Assembly: GCF_025195125.1 (NCBI RefSeq)
Contig: NZ_JAMGSL010000004.1
Span: 248,001-312,000, forward strand
Length of the DNA stretch: 64,000 nt
Source of the DNA: Streptomyces sp. Je 1-79
GTDB taxonomy: Bacteria > Actinomycetota > Actinomycetes > Streptomycetales > Streptomycetaceae
Direction of reading: 5' to 3'
The position numbers and the translations under genes are program-made. The first letter of the stretch is position 1. Each line of letters opens with the position of its first letter. This document shows, piece after piece, positions 58,981 to 64,000 of this stretch. The notes beneath the pieces are model-generated. The model was not told the origin of the DNA. It did not search any database and was given only the letters and a program-made list of their open reading frames with translations.

Positions 58981-61900
58981 TCAGCCGCGCAGAGCCGTCG
59001 CCAGCTGCGCCCGCGAGCGGACGTCCAGCTTCTGGTAGATCCGGGTGAGGCGCGCCTCGACCGTCTTCACGCTCAGATACAGCTTGGCCGCCGCCTCCTG
59101 GTTGCTGGCGCCCTGCCCCACCAGATGCGCGAGCCGCAGCTCCGCGTCCGTGAGCGAGGAGAGCGCGGGCAGGGAGTCCTCCCCGGCCGGGGTCTCGCTC
59201 GCCAGCGCCAGCCAGGGAGCCGCCCCCGCCCGCTCGAAGACCGTGGCCGCCGTGTGCAGCGCGCTCTGCGCGGCCGACCGGCGCCGGCGCCGGCGCTCCA
59301 CCCGCGCCAGCGAGACGAGCGCCCGGCCGTGCTCCAGCGGCAGTCCGGCCTCGGCGAACCGCTCGGCCGTACGGGTGAGGAGCTCCGCCGCCTCGTCGGT
59401 CCGCCCGCACCCGGCGAGATACAGCGCGTACGCACGGTCGCAGCCCAGGAGTACGGTCGTCCGGCGCAGCCCCTCGGCGACCGGACGCACCTCGGCCAGC
59501 AGCTCCGCCGCCTCCTGCGCCGCGTCGTTGGCGAGCAGGGCCTCCGCCAGCTCCTCGTGCCAGCGCAGCATCGACGGGTCGACGGTCGACTGCGCCCGCT
59601 CGTTGGCCTGCACCCGGCGCAGGGTCTCCAGGGCCGAGGCCACGTCCCCGTTGATCAGCTGGACGCGCCCCAGGGCGTAGAGGCTGCGGGAGAGGAAGAC
59701 CCGGTCGCCCTCCTCCTCCGACGCCTGGACACTGCGCCGGGCGTAGCTGGCGGCCCTGGCGAAGCTGCCGCCGGCCGTCTCCGCGAGCGCCAGCGTGTAC
59801 CAGGCGGGCCCGGGGGAGAGGCCCGCCTCCAAGGTCAGGGCGAGCGACTGTCCCGCGTGCACGAGCGCCGCCGGGCAGGCCCCGATACGGGACTCGATCG
59901 CGGCGAGCGTGGAGAACAGCTCGATCGTGTCCTCCACCGAACCGCGCCGCTGCACCAGCGGAAGCAGCGCGTTCAGCTGGTCGCGGGCGTCGGTCAGCCG
60001 GTCGTCGAAGAGCGCGTGGCGAATCGTCAGGATCTGGGCGGCGTTACGGATCCCGAGCGGACGCTCCGCCATCTCCAGGCCCCGCGCCTGCGCCAGGACC
60101 GACTCCGCGTCCGATGCGCCGAGCGCCCGGTCCATCCGCGCCTGCACGGTCAGGGCCTGCGCCGCCGTCCGGGGGTCGCCCACCGAGGCGGCCAGAGCGG
60201 CGGATTCGACGGCCGCGGCCCGCGAGCGCAGCGGATCCCCGTCCGCCAGCACGTACTTGACGGCCAGCCGGAGCAGGACGCCGGACCGCAGCGCGGTGTC
60301 GCCCTCGGAGTCCTCCATGGCGTGCACGTACATCTCGTCGAGGCCGGTCAGCCCCTGGCCCGCGGTGTCGAGGACGGCGAGCCGGGCGCGGACCCGGTCG
60401 GAGCGGGCCGCGTCGCGGGCCAGCAGATCGGTGGCCGCCCGCATCGCGAGATCGGCCCGGGCGGCACGGGCTGCCTCCTCGGCCGCGTCCACGAGCCGGG
60501 TGATCCGCTGTGTGGCGTGCCGGACCGGCGTCGACTCGGCCGCCAGCAGGGCCAGTTCGGCGGCGAGCGCGCTGTTGCCCCGGCGCCGGGCGAGATCGGC
60601 GGCCTCGGCGACCTCGGCGGCGAGGGCCTCGTCCGGGATGTCCGTGGCCAGCGCCCGGTGCCGTACCGCCTCGACCGAGTCGTCGACGACCCCGGCGAGC
60701 GCGGCGTGCCCGGCGCTGCGATCGGCCCAGCAGGCGTCGTGGACCAGTGTCGAGGGGAGCAGCCCGGCGGTGAAGGCGACCGTGCCGTCCTCGGCGAGGG
60801 AGACCAGATCGGCGCGCTCGGCGGCCGCGAGGTCCGCCTCCGCGTCGGGGCGCCCGGCCCGGCGTATCAGGGCCGCCGTGGGGCGCAGGGCGAGGGCGGC
60901 GAGCAGCAGCGTCTGCCGGACGTCGGGCGGCGCCGCGCCGAGGAGCTGGCGCGCCAGATCGCGGGCCCGGCCCGACAGGGTCAGCGCCTCGGCGTGGTGG
61001 ACGGGCGTGTTGCGCGCGTCGGCCAGCGAGCGGCCCACGGCCAGCGCGAGGCGTGGGTTGCCGCCACTGGCCTTGTGGATGCGCCCGGCCATCCGGGACG
61101 GCAGCCGGTGGTGGATGAGGAGTTCGGCGATCTCGTCGGCGTGCAGGGGCGGTACGAGCAGGATGTCGGCCTCCGACGGCACCCAGAGCCGGGTGTCGTG
61201 GCCGTCCTCGGCACCGTACGCCTCGGGGGTCTCGATGGCGATGACCCGCAGCGCGGGCGGGGCCAGGTGCAGGGCGAAACGCAGCAGGTCGGCGCTGTCG
61301 GCGTCGATGTGCTGGACCCCGTCCACGACGAGCAGGGCGGGGCCGCGCGCGGTGAGGGCCCGCAGGATCTGGGCGATGCCGAGCCGCAGGGCGATCGGGT
61401 CCCAGCCGCCGTCGTGCAGGGGCGCCTCGCGGCACAGCATCGCGACGGCGGTCCGCTGGGGCCCGGGGAGCCCGTCGAAGACCCCGGACGCGGTGACCGG
61501 GCCGACGGCCGCACGGAAACCCTCGGGATCCTCGGGGTGGCGGGGGAGGTGACCGGCAGGAACCGGGTGACCGGCGTGGGCGGCACCGCTCGCGGCGGGG
61601 TCGGCGGGGCCCGCCTGCCGCGCGGGGTCGCCGTCGGGGGCGAGGTCGGTACGCGGCGCGGGCGCTCCCGCGTCGGTACGCGGCGCGGGAACGCCCGGAA
61701 GAGCGGCACCGCTCCGGGGCGTCTCGGGCGCGAAGGGGCCCGCCGGGTCGCCCGCCGCGGGCCAGGTCACCGTCGCCGCCGCCGAGGCGACGAGGGCGGC
61801 CGCCGCCGCCCCCGGTATGTCACGGTCGGCCGGCAGCGTGGCCAGCCACAGGACGGTCTCGCCGCGGGACTCCGCCCGGGCCGCCTCCGCGACCGCGACC

Positions 61901-62052
61901 TCCGTCTTGCCGACCCCCGCGGTGCCGGTGAGGAGCGCGCGGCCGCGCGAGTGCAGGACGCGTTCGAGTCTGGAGAGCAGTTCCTCCCGGCCCACCGGCG
62001 CGGGGGGTGCCCCCACGCCCCCGGGGCGTGGAGGGAGGTGTGCTGTCGTCAC
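58981..62052 (-). CDS. LAL-family LuxR regulator with AAA-type ATPase
   Basis: A 1023-residue regulator. An N-terminal ATPase has the P-loop GTAGVGKT (residues 43-50) and Walker B ALLVVDGVQHID. Between them lies an Ala/Pro/Gly-rich insert of about 90 residues (PGVPAPRTDAGAPAPRTD) that is probably disordered. A long TPR-like helical middle follows, and a C-terminal LuxR helix-turn-helix (LTDAELRLAHLVGQGASNQEAAAKLYLSVKTVEARLTRIYQKLDV). The GTG at 62052 has GGAGGG upstream; the frame is open 32 codons further. LAL regulators often control secondary metabolism or catabolism. A dre-like palindrome lies 135 bp upstream. Confidence 0.9.
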   Translation of the reverse strand: MTTAHLPPRPGGVGAPPAPVGREELLSRLERVLHSRGRALLTGTAGVGKTEVAVAEAARAESRGETVLWLATLPADRDIPGAAAAALVASAAATVTWPAAGDPAGPFAPETPRSGAALPGVPAPRTDAGAPAPRTDLAPDGDPARQAGPADPAASGAAHAGHPVPAGHLPRHPEDPEGFRAAVGPVTASGVFDGLPGPQRTAVAMLCREAPLHDGGWDPIALRLGIAQILRALTARGPALLVVDGVQHIDADSADLLRFALHLAPPALRVIAIETPEAYGAEDGHDTRLWVPSEADILLVPPLHADEIAELLIHHRLPSRMAGRIHKASGGNPRLALAVGRSLADARNTPVHHAEALTLSGRARDLARQLLGAAPPDVRQTLLLAALALRPTAALIRRAGRPDAEADLAAAERADLVSLAEDGTVAFTAGLLPSTLVHDACWADRSAGHAALAGVVDDSVEAVRHRALATDIPDEALAAEVAEAADLARRRGNSALAAELALLAAESTPVRHATQRITRLVDAAEEAARAARADLAMRAATDLLARDAARSDRVRARLAVLDTAGQGLTGLDEMYVHAMEDSEGDTALRSGVLLRLAVKYVLADGDPLRSRAAAVESAALAASVGDPRTAAQALTVQARMDRALGASDAESVLAQARGLEMAERPLGIRNAAQILTIRHALFDDRLTDARDQLNALLPLVQRRGSVEDTIELFSTLAAIESRIGACPAALVHAGQSLALTLEAGLSPGPAWYTLALAETAGGSFARAASYARRSVQASEEEGDRVFLSRSLYALGRVQLINGDVASALETLRRVQANERAQSTVDPSMLRWHEELAEALLANDAAQEAAELLAEVRPVAEGLRRTTVLLGCDRAYALYLAGCGRTDEAAELLTRTAERFAEAGLPLEHGRALVSLARVERRRRRRSAAQSALHTAATVFERAGAAPWLALASETPAGEDSLPALSSLTDAELRLAHLVGQGASNQEAAAKLYLSVKTVEARLTRIYQKLDVRSRAQLATALRG

Positions 62053-62186
62053 GTGTCCACCCCCTCCGGCACTCGGGCCCTGCCCGTGAGCCCCGTGAGG
62101 CAGAGAATACGGAGCGCAGCGGCGCAGTCCAGGCCTGTTGTCCGGCATACGGACAGCCGACGCCGGTCATCACGCCAGGACGCGCC

Positions 62187-62202
62187 CGTGGTGTAGACCA
62201 CG
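62187..62202. promoter_or_regulatory. dre-like (DasR) site or hairpin upstream of the LAL gene
   Basis: CGTGGTGTAGACCACG is a 6-bp perfect dyad that matches 12 of 16 positions of the DasR-responsive element ACTGGTCTAGACCACT, including TGGT-N-TAGACCAC. It lies 135 bp upstream of the LAL start and 54 bp after the S8 protease stop. It could also be a weak terminator stem for the protease gene, because flanking GCGC bases extend the pairing. Confidence 0.4.
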
Positions 62203-62255
62203 AGCGCGCCGCTGACCAGCAGTGATGCTGTTGTGGGGGGTGGTTCAGGGGTGGA

Positions 62256-64000
62256 TCAGAAGGTGAGGTTCCACGAGTTGATGTAGCCGGTGTCACCCGA
62301 TGCCACATCGCGGACCTGCAGCTTCCAGGTGCCGTTGGCGACCTCGCTCGACGCGTCGACCGTGTACGTGGTCACGACGTTGTCGGCGCTGTCCGAGCTG
62401 GAGGAGGCCTTCAGGTTGCGCACCGTGCCGTCGGGAGCGATCAGGTCGATGACCAGGTCCCCGCGCCAGGTGTGCTTGATGTCCACGCCGACCTTGAGGG
62501 CGGCGGGGGCGTTGCCGGTGCGGCCGGTGACGGCGATCGAGGACGACACGGTGGTGTTGTCGGAGATCGTCACGTCGGTCGCGTTCGTGAAGACGTTGCC
62601 GGCAGGCGGCGTCGTCGTGGTGACCGCGTTCACGGTCTTCGCGGTGTCGGCGATGCCGGTGCCGCAGCCACCGGTGCAGGTGCCCGGCAGCGGACGGGCG
62701 TTGGCCTTGATCGCGGACTCGATCTCGGCCGGGGTGAGGCTGCTCTTCGCCGACTTCAGCAGGGCGGCGAGGCCGGCGATGTGCGGCGCGGCCATCGAAG
62801 TGCCCTGGTAGGGCTTGTAGTTCTCGGTCGACTGGGTCGTCGCGCCCGAGTTCAGCGTGGAGTAGATGCCGTTCTCGGGGGTGGTGACGGTGCCCGGCGT
62901 GTCGGTCGCGCGGCGGGTCTCGCCGCCCGGCGCGGCCACGTCCACGATGGTGCCGTAGTTCGAGTAGAACGAACGGTTGCCCTCGCGGCTGGTGGACGCC
63001 ACGGTGATGACGTTCGAGCAGTTCGCGGGGGTGAAGCCGGAGGTGTTGGCGTTGCTGTTGCCCGCGGCGACGACGACGGTGGTACCGCGCGAGACGGCGC
63101 CGTTGATCGCGTTCTGGTAGACGCTCGGGCAGGTGGAGCTCGCGCCGCCCAGGCTCAGGTTGATGACCTTCGCCGGGGTCGCGTTGGCCGCGATGCCCGG
63201 GACCGAGCCGCCGGACGCCCAGGTGATGGCGTCGGCGATGTCGGCCGAGGAACCGCCGCACTTGCCGAGGACACGCACGGGCTGGATCTTCGCGTCGTAC
63301 GCGATGCCCGCGATGCCCTTGGTGTTGTGGGTGGCCGCGCCGATGGTGCCGGCCACGTGGGTGCCGTGCCAGGAGGAGTTGGAGGCCTTGGAGCCGAGGC
63401 CGCACTCGTTGTCGGTGGCGTTCCAGTCGCCCTCGTCCTTGGCGTTCGTGTCACGGCCGTTGCCGTCGCGGGCGTCCGCGGAGTCGGAGATGAAGTCGTA
63501 GCCGTTGACGATGTTGGCCGCGAGGTCGGTGTGGGCCGCGTAGCCGGTGTCGATGACGGCGACGGTGACACCGGAGCCGGTCGTCTTGTCCCAGGCGGTC
63601 GGGACGTTCATGCCGCCGGTGGCCTCGAAGAGGTCCCACTGCTTCGCGTAGTCGGTGTCGTTCGGGGCGACAGCCATCGGGTACGCGCGGATATCGGGCT
63701 CCACCGAGGCGACCTGCGGGTCGGCGCGGAAGGCGGCCATCACCTCGGTGACGTCCTGCTTGGTGGCGCTGCCGCCGAGGTCGACCAGCGCGGCGCCGCC
63801 GGCGAGGCGGCGCTCGAAGGAGAGGCTCTCGCCGGTCACGGCGCCCTTGGCGGCCGCGTCGGTCTTCGCGGCGGCGTTGGAGCCGGCTTCGGCGGTCTTG
63901 GTCTTGTAGGTGACGATGACCTTCTCGACCGGTGCGCTGGGCAGCGTGGTCATCGCCTGCGCGGCCGGAGCGGGCTTCGGCGTGGCAGCGGCCGGGGCGG
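62256..64000 (-). CDS. Secreted S8 subtilisin-like protease with P-domain (N-terminus outside window)
   Basis: At least 581 codons are visible; the start lies beyond base 64000, and the Ala/Pro-rich AATPKPAPAAQA part at the edge is probably just after the signal peptide. An I9-type propeptide (VEKVIVTYKTK to VASVEPDIRAYP) precedes the peptidase S8 domain: Asp in AVIDTGY, His in SSWHGTHVAGT, Ser in QGTSMAAPHIAG. The C-terminal 115 residues form a proprotein-convertase P-domain (IAVTGRTGNAPAALKVGVDIKHTW to SWNLTF). It should be an extracellular broad-range protease. No terminator stands directly after the stop apart from the dre-like dyad. Confidence 0.93.
   Translation of the reverse strand, partial: APAAATPKPAPAAQAMTTLPSAPVEKVIVTYKTKTAEAGSNAAAKTDAAAKGAVTGESLSFERRLAGGAALVDLGGSATKQDVTEVMAAFRADPQVASVEPDIRAYPMAVAPNDTDYAKQWDLFEATGGMNVPTAWDKTTGSGVTVAVIDTGYAAHTDLAANIVNGYDFISDSADARDGNGRDTNAKDEGDWNATDNECGLGSKASNSSWHGTHVAGTIGAATHNTKGIAGIAYDAKIQPVRVLGKCGGSSADIADAITWASGGSVPGIAANATPAKVINLSLGGASSTCPSVYQNAINGAVSRGTTVVVAAGNSNANTSGFTPANCSNVITVASTSREGNRSFYSNYGTIVDVAAPGGETRRATDTPGTVTTPENGIYSTLNSGATTQSTENYKPYQGTSMAAPHIAGLAALLKSAKSSLTPAEIESAIKANARPLPGTCTGGCGTGIADTAKTVNAVTTTTPPAGNVFTNATDVTISDNTTVSSSIAVTGRTGNAPAALKVGVDIKHTWRGDLVIDLIAPDGTVRNLKASSSSDSADNVVTTYTVDASSEVANGTWKLQVRDVASGDTGYINSWNLTF

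Noticed and set aside
62187-62202. Calling the dyad only a terminator of the S8 protease gene
   Set aside because: The stem is short with a mismatch and lies 54 bp after the stop, while the dre match is good; both options are kept open with low confidence.

Overview
The window is high-GC actinobacterial DNA and almost certainly comes from a Streptomyces chromosome. Coding density is high, GTG starts are common, many genes overlap by 4 bp, and third codon positions are nearly all G or C. The gene content also fits: a hopanoid operon, a conservon, a c-di-AMP riboswitch in front of a cell-wall hydrolase, several SpoIIE-type phosphatases and a giant LuxR regulator. No rRNA genes or CRISPR arrays were found; there is one tRNA (Pro, GGG).

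Layout. (1) 1-12499: hopanoid operon hpnC (cut by the window edge), hpnD, hpnE, polyprenyl diphosphate synthase, shc, hpnG, hpnH, dxs and a class III aminotransferase, followed by an XRE-cupin regulator and a small DUF6126 membrane protein. A 205-bp MITE-like element with 14-bp perfect terminal inverted repeats sits between hpnD and hpnE. The ispG gene that I recall between hpnH and dxs in S. coelicolor is missing. (2) 12515-15793: a CX5R phosphatase, a ydaO-type (c-di-AMP) riboswitch controlling a LysM/M23 peptidase, and an SGNH hydrolase. (3) 15812-21136: the functionally uncharacterised five-gene STM4011-STM4015 cassette, with two radical SAM enzymes, an alkaline-phosphatase-fold hydrolase, an ATP-grasp-like protein and an LRR protein. 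Four of its genes overlap in translationally coupled fashion. (4) 21234-26825: a small GHAHA protein and a DUF6745 protein behind a near-perfect RecA-independent DNA-damage (RecA-NDp/PafBC) promoter, then a SIMPL protein, a TetR regulator, a Leu/Val-type dehydrogenase and an MBL-fold hydrolase. (5) 27393-31223: a conservon (cvnABCD plus GAF) with TTA codons in cvnA and cvnC, implying bldA dependence.

(6) 31329-37737: an acyl-CoA dehydrogenase homologue lacking Glu at both usual catalytic positions, a YjbR/MmcQ protein behind a second RecA-NDp-like promoter (leaderless), tRNA-Pro, a membrane sensor SpoIIE phosphatase and a stand-alone nitric oxide synthase. (7) 37774-43133: a Pls-type one-module NRPS whose adenylation code I read as DAESIGTVVK, close to the known lysine code, followed by an M1 metallopeptidase. 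This looks like an epsilon-poly-L-lysine-type synthetase and a possible degrading or self-protection peptidase. (8) 43404-50469: VOC protein, two tandem soluble PAS/GAF/SpoIIE phosphatases, an SDR and an NTF2-like protein. (9) 50501-58896: the most unusual locus. It holds a trypsin-like protease, a 1753-residue protein combining two NTPase modules, helical repeats, an EAD1-like domain and a trypsin-like protease, a DRGH-type DNA/RNA endonuclease, and a divergent metacaspase. This matches the logic of NTP-dependent bacterial conflict or immune systems that end in proteolysis and nuclease attack. (10) 58981-64000: a LAL-type LuxR regulator with a DasR-like dre site upstream, and a secreted S8 protease with a P-domain, cut by the right edge.

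Everything here was read by eye. Family names come from motifs and recalled knowledge, not database searches.
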